From Sediminibacterium soli (GTDB lineage: Bacteria > Bacteroidota > Bacteroidia > Chitinophagales > Chitinophagaceae): DNA of 64,000 bases. Each line of letters opens with the position of its first letter. Positions within the stretch are counted from its first letter, which is position 1. The DNA lies in NCBI RefSeq assembly GCF_009939225.1, contig NZ_JAACJR010000008.1:1350945-1414944 (forward strand), read 5' to 3'. A program made the position numbers and the translations under genes. A model generated the notes under the pieces. It was not told the origin of the DNA. It worked only from the letters and a program-made list of their open reading frames with translations, and did not search any database. Below are positions 36,400 to 44,758 of the stretch, in pieces.

Positions 36400-36789
36400 T
36401 TACCCGATCAGGGCTTCGCGGCTGCGCATCAGCCGGCCGAACACCCAGTGACCGATACAGACACCGATCACCGAAGAAAAGATATCGAGGTAATCGAACG
36501 TTCTGCCGAACACCGGTATCTTCTGCAGGTATTCGTTAAGTACCACCAGCAGCAGCCCGATCAGGCAGGTAAGGCCAAGATCCCGCTGGCTTTGCAAGCG
36601 GAAAATACGCTGAAAGAAAAGACAGGCGCCAAAAGGCAGCAAAAAAGAACCGATCAGGTTTGGCGCGATGCCGACAATCGGTTTGACCGATACCGGTATA
36701 TACACAAAAGGCCGGATAATGAATTTAACACCCCATATCAGCAGCACTCCCGCAATCATAACCCATTTGGAAATTCGTTTCAGAAACAT
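36400..36789 (-). CDS. Small VanZ-like membrane protein
   Basis: 129 residues from the ATG of MFLKRISKWVMIAGVLLIW, with four hydrophobic segments (about 8-24, 43-62, 72-88, 100-118). The arrangement, LVVLNEYLQKIPVFGRTFD, then LDIFSSVIGVCIGHWVFG, resembles VanZ-type proteins (E near the end of helix 3, a D-x-x-D-x-x-x-N/S-x-x-G in helix 4), so I label it VanZ-like at low confidence. It ends one base after the stop of the convergent DUF4440-type gene. Confidence 0.6.
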   Translation of the reverse strand: MFLKRISKWVMIAGVLLIWGVKFIIRPFVYIPVSVKPIVGIAPNLIGSFLLPFGACLFFQRIFRLQSQRDLGLTCLIGLLLVVLNEYLQKIPVFGRTFDYLDIFSSVIGVCIGHWVFGRLMRSREALIG

Positions 36790-36806
36790 GGGAGTGATTT
36801 GAAAGT

Positions 36807-36910
36807 GAGGGGATTTGACAATTTGAAAATAAGAACGGCTGCATTGCCTGAGCCGATGACAGGTTGATTGCCGTAACAAGATACCCATTTTCAAATTTTC
36901 AAATCCCCTC
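36807..36910. repeat. Dispersed intergenic inverted repeat, second copy
   Basis: GAGGGGATTTGA (36807-36818) pairs with TCAAATCCCCTC (36899-36910), and AATTTGAAAAT (36820-36830) with ATTTTCAAATT (36887-36897), making a nearly continuous 24-bp stem around a 56-nt spacer. The left arm matches 18863-18886 at 23 of 24 positions. Confidence 0.85.
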
Positions 36911-36923
36911 GCTTTTAAATTGC

Positions 36924-37142
36924 TTATTGTTCAATATCCAGCGGCTTGCTCCACACCCAGATCACCCACCAGAGAAAAGCGGCAAGACTGATCAGAAACC
37001 ACAGGTAAAAAAGCAGGTTGGCCCTGGTGATATGATCGTGTACAAACCCGAGATCGTACTTGATGCCAAGCGTGCAGTTCACTGCCATCCACAGCAACCC
37101 CATGGCCAGCGTATTGACAATACGCAGCAGGTATTTTTTCAT
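36924..37142 (-). CDS. Small two-helix membrane protein (72 aa)
   Basis: From the ATG of MKKYLLRIVNTLAMG the protein has two hydrophobic stretches, about 8-22 (IVNTLAMGLLWMAVN) and about 42-66 (LLFYLWFLISLAAFLW then WVIWVWS), the second rich in Trp. It ends KPLDIEQ. A longer frame upstream (about 23 residues) is less plausible. I do not recognise the family. It lies between the VanZ-like gene and the M23 peptidase, all on the minus strand. Confidence 0.65.
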   Translation of the reverse strand: MKKYLLRIVNTLAMGLLWMAVNCTLGIKYDLGFVHDHITRANLLFYLWFLISLAAFLWWVIWVWSKPLDIEQ

Positions 37143-37255
37143 ACCAGGTTCCATCGCACGCGGTTTAGGTATAAAGTTCCGATTTTCTTCCGAAACCGGC
37201 GATCGATGCACTGGCTATGACCGCCGATTTTTGAATTTTTACTTTTGATTTTGCA

Positions 37256-38236
37256 TTAATCAAAACTCTGGTTGCTTGCAGCGGCCATTTTCACGATGCG
37301 GTCAAACTGCGCCGGTGAGATATCGTTGTAGAAATAATAGATGGGATCCTGTGGCACGCCTCTCCGGTGCACCTCGTAATGGCAATGCGGCCCGGTGCTT
37401 TTTCCGGTAGATCCGATATAGCCGATCACCTGCCCGCGTTTTACCTGCTCGCCCACCCTGGCTTTGATACTGTACATATGCCCGTACAGTGTTTCATAAC
37501 CAAACCCATGGCTGATCACCACCCGGTTGCCATAACCGCCTGTATTGAAACCGGCATCGGTAATGGTGCCATCGGCTGTTGCATAGATCGGTGTTCCCTG
37601 CGGGGCGGTGAAATCCATACCCAGATGCGCTTTGCGGTATTTCAGTACGGGATCTATCCGGTATCCAAAGCCGGAAGCGATGCGGTCGAGGTTCTTGTTG
37701 CTGACAGGCTGTATGGATGGCGTGGCCGCCAGCAGTTTTTCTTTGTTATTGATCAGGTTATTGATCTCGTCGAAAGAATGCTGCTGGTAAGCCGTACGCA
37801 GCGAAAGATCGTTGAGCTGCGCCGTGATGCTTTTCACCAGCTCCGATTCGCCCATCTGCTGCACCAGTTTCACTTCTTTTTTCTTCAGCATATCTTCCAC
37901 GCGTGCACTGTCGGGAATAGGGTTTGCCTGGAAGATCATCCGGTATACATTGTTATCGCGGTTCTCGATCTCGTCCATCTGCAACTCAAGCTGCTTGATG
38001 CGTTCGGTAAAAATACTGTAGTTGTTGCGCAGGTCCTCATTCTGCTGACGCAGGAATTTTTCCTTGGGAGAATCGATATACTGGAAAGCTATGATAAAGA
38101 TAAGGGTACCCGTAACGATCGAACTGGCCACAAAACCGATCACCCGCAGCAGTTTTACCCGCAAAGGCACATCCAGCTTTTCATAGCGCAGCGTATGGGT
38201 GTTATAGTAGTATTTGACCTTTTTCATGAAAAACAC
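37256..38236 (-). CDS. M23-family peptidoglycan peptidase (LytM domain) with coiled coil
   Basis: 326 residues: a cytoplasmic N-terminus with KVKYYYNTHTLRYEKLDVPL, typical of Bacteroidota M23 proteins; one membrane helix (about 33-52); a periplasmic coiled coil (about 60-100); and a C-terminal LytM domain (about 190-295). Metal ligands are complete: HLGMDFTAPQGTPI (H and D) and GPHCHYEVHRRG (H-x-H). A full active site means a real endopeptidase rather than an EnvC-like activator. It may start at the second Met (38227). It is divergent from alaS. Confidence 0.92.
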   Translation of the reverse strand: MFFMKKVKYYYNTHTLRYEKLDVPLRVKLLRVIGFVASSIVTGTLIFIIAFQYIDSPKEKFLRQQNEDLRNNYSIFTERIKQLELQMDEIENRDNNVYRMIFQANPIPDSARVEDMLKKKEVKLVQQMGESELVKSITAQLNDLSLRTAYQQHSFDEINNLINNKEKLLAATPSIQPVSNKNLDRIASGFGYRIDPVLKYRKAHLGMDFTAPQGTPIYATADGTITDAGFNTGGYGNRVVISHGFGYETLYGHMYSIKARVGEQVKRGQVIGYIGSTGKSTGPHCHYEVHRRGVPQDPIYYFYNDISPAQFDRIVKMAAASNQSFD

Positions 38237-38290
38237 TTAAAAAGAGAAAAAAAGCAGCGGTAAAACTGATTTTGACCCCCACTTCTCACA

Positions 38291-38319
38291 TTTGATTTTT
38301 CCTTATTTCCGTACCTTTG
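38291..38319 (+). promoter_or_regulatory. alaS promoter
   Basis: TTTG at 38291-38294 and TACCTTTG at 38312-38319, 17 bp apart, match the Bacteroidota primary-sigma consensus (TTTG, then TAnnTTTG). The ATG of alaS follows at 38386, leaving a leader of about 60 nt. Confidence 0.75.
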
Positions 38320-38385
38320 ACACCCTTAAAAAGTGCCCAAATATAGTTTCTAAGCCACTAACAATCTTCTTAAATTTTCCCTGTA

Positions 38386-41001
38386 ATGATGACCAGCGCC
38401 GAGATACGCAAACAGTTCCTTGATTTCTTTGCTTCAAAGAAACACCAGATCGTGCCATCGGCACCCATCGTGGTAAAGAACGATCCCACCCTGCTGTTCA
38501 CCAATGCGGGCATGAACCAGTTCAAGGATTATTTTCTCGGCAACCGGAAGCCCGAGTTCACCCGCATTGCGGATACCCAGAAATGTCTTCGCGTAAGCGG
38601 TAAACACAATGACCTGGAAGAAGTGGGCGTAGATACCTATCACCATACCATGTTCGAAATGCTGGGCAACTGGAGCTTTGGCGATTATTTCAAAAAAGAA
38701 GCGATCGCATGGAGCTGGGAACTGCTTACAGAAGTATACAAACTCGATAAAGACCGGTTATACATAACCGTTTTTGCAGGCGATGAAAAAGAAGGCATCC
38801 CGCGCGATGAGGAAGCTGCCGGCGAATGGGCGAAGCTGATGCCCGAAGATCGGATACTGCCATTCGGCAAAAAAGACAATTTCTGGGAAATGGGCGATAC
38901 GGGCCCCTGCGGACCCTGTACCGAAATACATGTGGATTGCCGCACCGAAGAAGAAAGAAAACAGGTGGATGGCAAAACCCTGGTCAACCAGGACCACCCG
39001 CAGGTGATAGAGATATGGAACAATGTATTCATCCAGTTCAACCGCCTGAAAGACGGAACGCTGGAACAATTGCCGGCAAAACATGTGGATACCGGAATGG
39101 GATTTGAACGCCTGGTGCGCGTACTGCAGCAAAAACAAAGTAACTATGATACCGATGTGTTCAGCGGTACCATTGCCGCGATCGAAAAGATCTCCGGCCG
39201 GCAATATCCGCAGAACGACTCACGCGAAGCGGTGGCTTTCCGCGTACTGTCGGATCATATCCGCGCCATCGCTTTCACCATCGCCGACGGGCAGTTACCC
39301 GCCAATAACGGCGCGGGTTATGTGATCAGGCGGATATTACGCCGCGCCGTGCGGTACTATTACACCTACCTCAATTACAAACAGCCTCTGCTGTACCAGC
39401 TGATCCCCGTGCTTGCCGCACAGTTCGGCCATGTATTTCCCGAGCTGGGGCAACAGCAGGATTTTGTAACCAGGGTGGTGAAAGAAGAAGAAGATGCGTT
39501 TCTGAAAACGCTCGACAAAGGACTGAAACGCATAGACGATATCATCGGCGCATCGGGAAATCAGATAGGAGGAAAAGCGGCATTCGAACTGTTCGATACG
39601 TTCGGTTTCCCGATCGACCTGACACGTTTGATCGCATCGGAGAGAAACCTTACGGTGGATGAAGCGGGGTTTGATGCGGAAATGCAGCAGCAGAAGAACA
39701 GGAGCCGTGCCGCAGGCACCGTTGATACGGAAGACTGGGTGGTGCTGACCGATTCCGGTTTCAGCGAATTCATTGGCTACGATTCTGCCGAAGCAAAGAG
39801 CAGGGTGGTAAAATACCGCAAGGTAAAAGCCAAGGGTAAGGAAGCATACCAGCTGGTGCTCGAGGCAACACCTTTTTATGCAGAAAGCGGCGGACAGGCA
39901 GGTGATACCGGCACACTCGATTTTGGAGGAGAGATCATTCCCGTTATCGATACCAAAAAAGAAAACAACCTTACCATTCATTTTACCGAACAGCTGCCCA
40001 CCGGAATAAACACCGGTGTCATAGCCAGGATAGATACTGCCAAACGCCAGTCAACCGCCATACACCATACCGCAACCCATTTGCTGCATGCCGCATTACG
40101 CAAAGTATTGGGCACGCATGTGGCGCAGAAAGGAAGCCTGGTGAACGATGGACAGCTTCGTTTCGATTTTTCTCATTTTGCCAAACTGTCTGCAGAAGAT
40201 ATCCGGTCTGTAGAAACCATGGTGAATGAAAAGATCCGTGAGAACATCCCCGTCTTTATCAGGGAGATGAACAAGGACGAGGCAGTGGCCATGGGTGCGA
40301 TGGCATTATTTGGAGAAAAATACGGCGATACCGTTCGCGTGGTCATCATCGATCCCGGTTATTCGATCGAACTGTGCGGAGGCACCCATGTTGGCGCCAC
40401 CGGTGAACTGGGTGCATTCCGGATCAGACACGAATCTGCCGTGGCAGCCGGCGTGCGAAGAATAGAGGCCGTAAGCGGAGGTGCTGCAGAAGCGCTTTTT
40501 AACGAACAGGCAGAACAGCTGGGCGCGATACGCGAACTGCTGAAAGCGCCGAAGGAGCTGGTGAAAGCCGTGGAAAACCTGGTAAGCGAACAGGCAGACC
40601 TGAAAAAACGAATCGAAAGCCTCGAAGCAAAACAGCTTAACATCATCAGGAATGAACTGATCGGCAAAACGGAATCTGTTCATGGCGCCAGCTTTCTGGG
40701 TGCGATCGTGGATATCGGCTCTGCCGATGCATTGAAAAAACTTTGCTTCGAACTGAAAAACGAGCTGACAAATTATTTCGTGGTACTTGCCGCCAATATA
40801 GAAGGCAAAGCACAGGTGGCGATACTGATCGACGAAACTTTGAGCAACAGCAAAAACCTGGAAGCGCCGAAACTGATCAGGGAACATGTGGCAGGACTGA
40901 TCAAGGGCGGCGGCGGCGGACAAAAAACGCTGGCCACTGCCGGCGGGCAGGATGCCGGCAATCTTCCGCAGGTTATTGAGAAACTCCGTTCCCTGCTTTA
41001 G
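38386..41001 (+). CDS. alaS: Alanyl-tRNA synthetase
   Basis: Charges tRNA-Ala with alanine; class II synthetase with its own editing domain. At 871 residues it has the normal full-length layout: the aminoacylation core (LLFTNAGMNQFKDYFLG near 35-51; GDTGPCGPCTEIHVD near 171), the tRNA-recognition part, and the editing domain with zinc ligands in HHTATHLLHAALRKVLG near 560 and ELCGGTHVGATGELG near 663. The C-terminal C-Ala part ends in GGGGGQKTLATAGGQD, including the usual glycine-rich turn. Two adjacent Met codons (MMTS) make the start ambiguous by one codon. The upstream promoter is well formed. Confidence 0.98.
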   Translation: MMTSAEIRKQFLDFFASKKHQIVPSAPIVVKNDPTLLFTNAGMNQFKDYFLGNRKPEFTRIADTQKCLRVSGKHNDLEEVGVDTYHHTMFEMLGNWSFGDYFKKEAIAWSWELLTEVYKLDKDRLYITVFAGDEKEGIPRDEEAAGEWAKLMPEDRILPFGKKDNFWEMGDTGPCGPCTEIHVDCRTEEERKQVDGKTLVNQDHPQVIEIWNNVFIQFNRLKDGTLEQLPAKHVDTGMGFERLVRVLQQKQSNYDTDVFSGTIAAIEKISGRQYPQNDSREAVAFRVLSDHIRAIAFTIADGQLPANNGAGYVIRRILRRAVRYYYTYLNYKQPLLYQLIPVLAAQFGHVFPELGQQQDFVTRVVKEEEDAFLKTLDKGLKRIDDIIGASGNQIGGKAAFELFDTFGFPIDLTRLIASERNLTVDEAGFDAEMQQQKNRSRAAGTVDTEDWVVLTDSGFSEFIGYDSAEAKSRVVKYRKVKAKGKEAYQLVLEATPFYAESGGQAGDTGTLDFGGEIIPVIDTKKENNLTIHFTEQLPTGINTGVIARIDTAKRQSTAIHHTATHLLHAALRKVLGTHVAQKGSLVNDGQLRFDFSHFAKLSAEDIRSVETMVNEKIRENIPVFIREMNKDEAVAMGAMALFGEKYGDTVRVVIIDPGYSIELCGGTHVGATGELGAFRIRHESAVAAGVRRIEAVSGGAAEALFNEQAEQLGAIRELLKAPKELVKAVENLVSEQADLKKRIESLEAKQLNIIRNELIGKTESVHGASFLGAIVDIGSADALKKLCFELKNELTNYFVVLAANIEGKAQVAILIDETLSNSKNLEAPKLIREHVAGLIKGGGGGQKTLATAGGQDAGNLPQVIEKLRSLL

Positions 41002-41013
41002 AGAAACAAACAA

Positions 41014-41118
41014 CAACTTTTGGAAGGTTTGACAGCTTTCCAAAAGTTGCCGCCATTGCGCATATTGACCGTCCCGTTTTTTTTCTTGATCATCAATAAA
41101 TTGATTTTCAATTTATTG
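41014..41118. terminator. Two hairpins downstream of alaS
   Basis: First hairpin: CAACTTTTGGAA (41014-41025) with TTCCAAAAGTTG (41038-41049), a 12-bp perfect stem. Second: CAATAAATTGA (41094-41104) with TCAATTTATTG (41108-41118), an 11-bp stem with a 3-nt loop; a run of T (41077-41084) lies between them. Together they probably end the alaS transcript. Confidence 0.7.
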
Positions 41119-41223
41119 TACGTGATGTGGCAGACAACCGCCCCCCGTGCAGCTATCATCCCCGCGCCGAAAATCATTAACCTTTTTTAACATTTCCGAA
41201 CACCTTCGTATTTGTCGAAGCCT

Positions 41224-41238
41224 GTAGATTTGATCTAC
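41224..41238. promoter_or_regulatory. Palindrome overlapping a -7-like box before the PDZ gene
   Basis: GTAGAT-TTG-ATCTAC is a perfect 6-bp palindrome with a 3-nt centre. It contains TAGATTTG (41225-41232), a match to the TAnnTTTG consensus, 38 bp before the ATG. It could be an operator placed on the promoter, but the -33 TTTG at 41211 is too close to fit well, so the assignment is tentative. Confidence 0.4.
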
Positions 41239-41269
41239 TAAATTATTCGTATAACTAAATTATCCAGCC

Positions 41270-42241
41270 ATGTACAAGAAACTGATACCAGCCGCTGCAC
41301 TTGCATTTTGTGTGAGCGTTGCCGCCACCGCGCAAACCCGCGAGAAAACAGAAAAACTCCCAAAGAAAGAAAAAGAAGAAAGCATCACCATCCGGAAAAA
41401 ACCCGGGGCAAAAGAAAAGACCACCATCGTTATCGACGGTGATGAGATTACGGTTAACGGAAAACCATTGAGCGAGCTGAAAGATTCCGATGTGGAAGTG
41501 TTGCGTAACCATGCCGGTCCCGATGCGCCTATATTTGGCCGCATGGCGCCGATGGGCGGCGGGGCAAAAATGTTTGGGAATGGTTTTGCCTTCGGTAACA
41601 AAGCCGTACTGGGTGTGAATTCCAAAAAAGATGAAAAAGGCGCCAGGATCGTAAGCGTGGAAAAAGAAAGCGCCGCCGAAAAAGCGGGTCTCAAACAGGA
41701 CGATATCATCACCAGGGTTGGCGATACAAAGATCAGCGGCAGCGACGATCTGTACGAGGCCATCGGCAAACATGATCCCGAAGACAAAGTCTCCATCACT
41801 TACCTGCGCGATGGTAAAGAAACCACCGCGTCTGCCACACTGGGCAGGAATCGTACCAACGGCCGGGTATTCAATTTCAACAGCAACGACCTGGAACCTA
41901 ATTTCAATTTCAACATGCCCCCGCTGCGCGGGCTGGAAGACATGGAATGGAATGGCTTGCGCAAACCCAGGCTGGGCATGACCATCCAGGATGTTCCTGA
42001 GGGAAAAGGTGTGAAAATAACCGATGTGGACGATGCTTCAGCAGCAGAAAAAGCCGGGTTGAAAAAAGAGGATCTGATCACCGATATCAACGGCAAGATC
42101 ATCAGTTCCGTGGATGAATTAAAAAACAATATCCGCGACCTGAAAGAAGGTGACAGCGTGAAAGTTACTTACCAGCGCGCCGGAAAAAGCCAGACAGCCA
42201 CCATTTCCTTCCCCAGGAAATTGAAAATGGCAGAGCTATAG
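41270..42241 (+). CDS. Secreted two-PDZ-domain protein without protease domain
   Basis: 323 residues with a signal peptide (KLIPAAALAFCVSVAATAQT). A highly charged stretch follows (about 25-50, KTEKLPKKEKEESITIRKK). PDZ domain 1 is about 115-190 (VLGVNSKKDEKGARI, then AAEKAGLKQDDIITRVGD) and PDZ domain 2 about 240-320 (LGMTIQDVPEGKGVKITDVD, then AAEKAGLKKEDLITDINGK). Both are the HtrA type, but no trypsin-like catalytic domain is present. It is probably a periplasmic or surface protein that binds peptide C-termini, perhaps an adaptor. It ends at a good terminator and starts its own transcript. Confidence 0.88.
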   Translation: MYKKLIPAAALAFCVSVAATAQTREKTEKLPKKEKEESITIRKKPGAKEKTTIVIDGDEITVNGKPLSELKDSDVEVLRNHAGPDAPIFGRMAPMGGGAKMFGNGFAFGNKAVLGVNSKKDEKGARIVSVEKESAAEKAGLKQDDIITRVGDTKISGSDDLYEAIGKHDPEDKVSITYLRDGKETTASATLGRNRTNGRVFNFNSNDLEPNFNFNMPPLRGLEDMEWNGLRKPRLGMTIQDVPEGKGVKITDVDDASAAEKAGLKKEDLITDINGKIISSVDELKNNIRDLKEGDSVKVTYQRAGKSQTATISFPRKLKMAEL

Positions 42242-42276
42242 TCAGTACTATATTTTTTTTCTCATGTGCATATAGG

Positions 42277-42302
42277 CCGCGCTGTTCCCAGCGCGGTTTT
42301 TT
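42277..42302 (+). terminator. Intrinsic terminator after the PDZ gene
   Basis: CCGCGCTG (42277-42284) pairs with CAGCGCGG (42289-42296), a 4-nt loop, then TTTTTT from 42297: a classical GC stem plus U-tract. Confidence 0.92.
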
Positions 42303-42400
42303 ATTGCCGAAAAACAGCATCATATCAGATTTTTGTCAAAAAAAGAACCATAAGAAGATATTTGTATATTAGTTAATCCCCCCCGAAGAAATTTTAGTAA

Positions 42401-43187
42401 TTCAGTTTTCTTTTAAAACATCGTGAAGTGTTTTTGGATAACGCGCATGCACCAATCCGAACAGTTATTCTATTACAAATCAAAATAGATGGGTATCCGA
42501 CTGTATTGCTAAATGATAATTTTTATGCGAAAGCCGGAGATATCACTTTGCAAGGAAAATTTAAAGGATATGACACCAATCGTGGCGGATTATTATTTTT
42601 CAGATGACTTAAGAATATAGCGTATTCCCGGAAGGCAGGATTCGACAGCTATTAATGGCAGCATTGTTAAAAGCGAGATTATTGATGGTTACTTTATTCA
42701 TCACAAGGACAGCAGTTATGGAAGAATGTTTCATCCTACATTCCATGAATATGATCTTCGAGGGCACATTGATACGGCAATCTATGTCCGTAAGCATCTT
42801 GATCTACGTTTAAGAGAGTTTTTTGAAGGGATGAACATGAAATTGATTCAAGCCCATTCCTATCAAGATTCTGGCCTTTTGAGCGAGGAGTATTATTTTC
42901 AATATAAGGTGGGCACTGCCCAAAAAGGTATTCTCTGCTTGGCGTATTCAAATGAATTTAATGAGTTGCCTATTCAACTTTCACCCTTTATGGATAGCAT
43001 CAAGGGAAAGAAAGTAAACGAATATAAAATTCTCACATTTGGAAGGCCGGTTCCAAAATATACTATTACGATTGACACTCTGCTCACAGGGGTCAAAATG
43101 GAACGAATTAGAGAACCACCCCCGAAAAAAGTTTTTGACCTAATTGATCTCTATACGAAGGCGTCCAAAATGGGGGTGACGAAATAG
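42401..43187 (+). pseudogene. AT-rich degenerate gene, family not recognised
   Basis: A reading frame from 42401 to a TGA at 42605 encodes a protein-like segment with KIDGYPTVLLNDNFYAKAGD and LQGKFKGYDTNRGGLLFF but has no good ATG. The coding sense then shifts by one frame near 42600 (SDDLRI), meets a TAG at 42618, and continues in that frame as RIPGRQDSTAINGSIVKSE, GYFIHHKDSSYGRMFHPTFH and so on to 43187. A 153-codon open frame starting at ATG 42726 is the intact tail. So one frameshift and one nonsense codon interrupt a protein of roughly 260 residues. The composition is about 40% GC in a sampled 60 bases, lower than the flanking genes, which suggests acquired DNA. A pair of short real genes is less likely. 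Confidence 0.6.
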
Positions 43188-43227
43188 TCGCCTCTATTTA
43201 CATTTAGCTTTCTGCACCGCTTTTCCC

Positions 43228-43235
43228 TACCTTCG
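43228..43235 (+). promoter_or_regulatory. -7-like element before gatB
   Basis: TACCTTCG is one mismatch from TAnnTTTG and lies 19 bp before the TTG start codon of gatB. The -33 region (TTTAGC at 43203-43208) is a weak partner. Confidence 0.45.
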
Positions 43236-43253
43236 TCCGAACATATTATTCTC

Positions 43254-44699
43254 TTGGAAGCAGCGGAAAAATACGAGGTGGTTATCGGCCTGGAAGTGCA
43301 TGCACAGCTTGCCACTAATAGTAAATTGTTTTGTGGCGACAGCACCGCTTTTGGCGCCGAACCCAATACGCATATCAGTCCGGTTACACTGGGGCATCCC
43401 GGCACCTTACCGGTGACAAACCGCAAGGCGGTTGAGTATGCGATCAGGATGGGGCTGGCCTGTAACTGCGAGATAGAAAAGGACAATTATTTTGCGCGCA
43501 AGAACTATTTCTACCCCGATCTTCCCAAAGGATACCAGATATCGCAGCATACAACGCCTATCTGCAAAGGCGGGAAAGTGCGCATCAAAACAGCCGATGG
43601 CGAAAGGGAGGTGCAGCTGAACAGGATACACCTTGAAGAAGATGCAGGCAAGAGCATCCATGATATCGACGACGCGTATACCTGCATCGATCTTAACCGT
43701 GCGGGAACGCCGCTGATAGAGATCGTTACAGAACCCGATCTCTATTCGGCCGAGGAAGCCTGGCAATATGTGACAGAGATCCGCAAACTGGTTCGCTGGA
43801 TAGGCGTATGCGATGGCAATATGGAGGAGGGCAGCCTGCGCTGCGATGCCAATGTTTCCATCCGTTTGAAAGGAGAAAAAAGCCTGGGTACAAAAGTGGA
43901 GGTCAAGAACCTCAACTCCATCCGCAACGTAAAAAAAGCGATCGAATTCGAGATCGACAGGATGATCCGGCTGGTGGAATCGGGCGGAAAAGTGCAGCAG
44001 CAGACAAGGAGTTTCGATGCCGCTACAGACACAACATTTGCCATACGCGATAAAGAGGAAGCAAACGATTACCGCTATTTTCCCGACCCTGACCTGGCGC
44101 CTTTTCATCTAACGGATGAATTCATCAATACCATTGCCGCTGCTTTGCCTGCACTGCCCAACGAACTGGTTAACCGGTACCAGAATGCTTTTCAGCTCAC
44201 CGAATACGATGCAAGACAGCTTGCCGAGGAGAAAGCGGCTTCGGATTATTTTCAGTCGGTAACAGCCTACTCAGATCAATACAAAGCCATCGCCAACTGG
44301 ATGCTCGGGCCCATCCGCCAGTTCCTGAACGAAGCGGGCATGGGTTTTGACTCATTTGGCCTGCAGCCATCGGTACTGGCAGAACTGATTAAACTCGTGG
44401 AATCCGGTAAGGTTAACTTTTCCATTGCGTCTTCAAAACTGCTGCCCGCCCTGATCAGGGAAAACGGTTCGCCGCTGGCACTGGCGGAAGACATGAACCT
44501 GCTGCAGGTAAGCGATGCCGGCGAACTGGCATCCTGGGTAAGCGAGGCCCTGGCCGCCATGCCCGATAAGGTAACGGAATACAAAAAAGGAAAAAAAGGC
44601 TTGATCGGTTTATTTGTCGGCGAAGTAAAGAAAAGAAGCAAAGGAAAAGCCGATCCAAAAATAGTAACACAGCTTCTCGAAGAAAAACTGAACAATTAA
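43254..44699 (+). CDS. gatB: Aspartyl/glutamyl-tRNA amidotransferase subunit B (TTG start)
   Basis: Subunit of the GatCAB complex, which converts misacylated Glu-tRNA-Gln or Asp-tRNA-Asn to the amide form. 481 residues starting at TTG (43254), since no ATG lies in frame before the conserved EKYEVVIGLEVHAQL. The kinase-like cradle shows KLFCGDSTAFGAEPNTHISP near 23, ARKNYFYPDLPKGYQISQ near 82, LEEDAGKSIHD near 126 and MEEGSLRCDANVSIR near 191. The C-terminal YqeY-like tail domain (about 330-481) is complete, ending in KRSKGKADPKIVTQLLEE. gatA and gatC are not in the window; in Bacteroidota they are often unlinked. Confidence 0.96.
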   Translation: MEAAEKYEVVIGLEVHAQLATNSKLFCGDSTAFGAEPNTHISPVTLGHPGTLPVTNRKAVEYAIRMGLACNCEIEKDNYFARKNYFYPDLPKGYQISQHTTPICKGGKVRIKTADGEREVQLNRIHLEEDAGKSIHDIDDAYTCIDLNRAGTPLIEIVTEPDLYSAEEAWQYVTEIRKLVRWIGVCDGNMEEGSLRCDANVSIRLKGEKSLGTKVEVKNLNSIRNVKKAIEFEIDRMIRLVESGGKVQQQTRSFDAATDTTFAIRDKEEANDYRYFPDPDLAPFHLTDEFINTIAAALPALPNELVNRYQNAFQLTEYDARQLAEEKAASDYFQSVTAYSDQYKAIANWMLGPIRQFLNEAGMGFDSFGLQPSVLAELIKLVESGKVNFSIASSKLLPALIRENGSPLALAEDMNLLQVSDAGELASWVSEALAAMPDKVTEYKKGKKGLIGLFVGEVKKRSKGKADPKIVTQLLEEKLNN

Positions 44700-44758
44700 T
44701 CGCAGGCGGCAGGTATTTCTTGTACCCGCAACACCGGCATCATCCATTATCACAGAGC

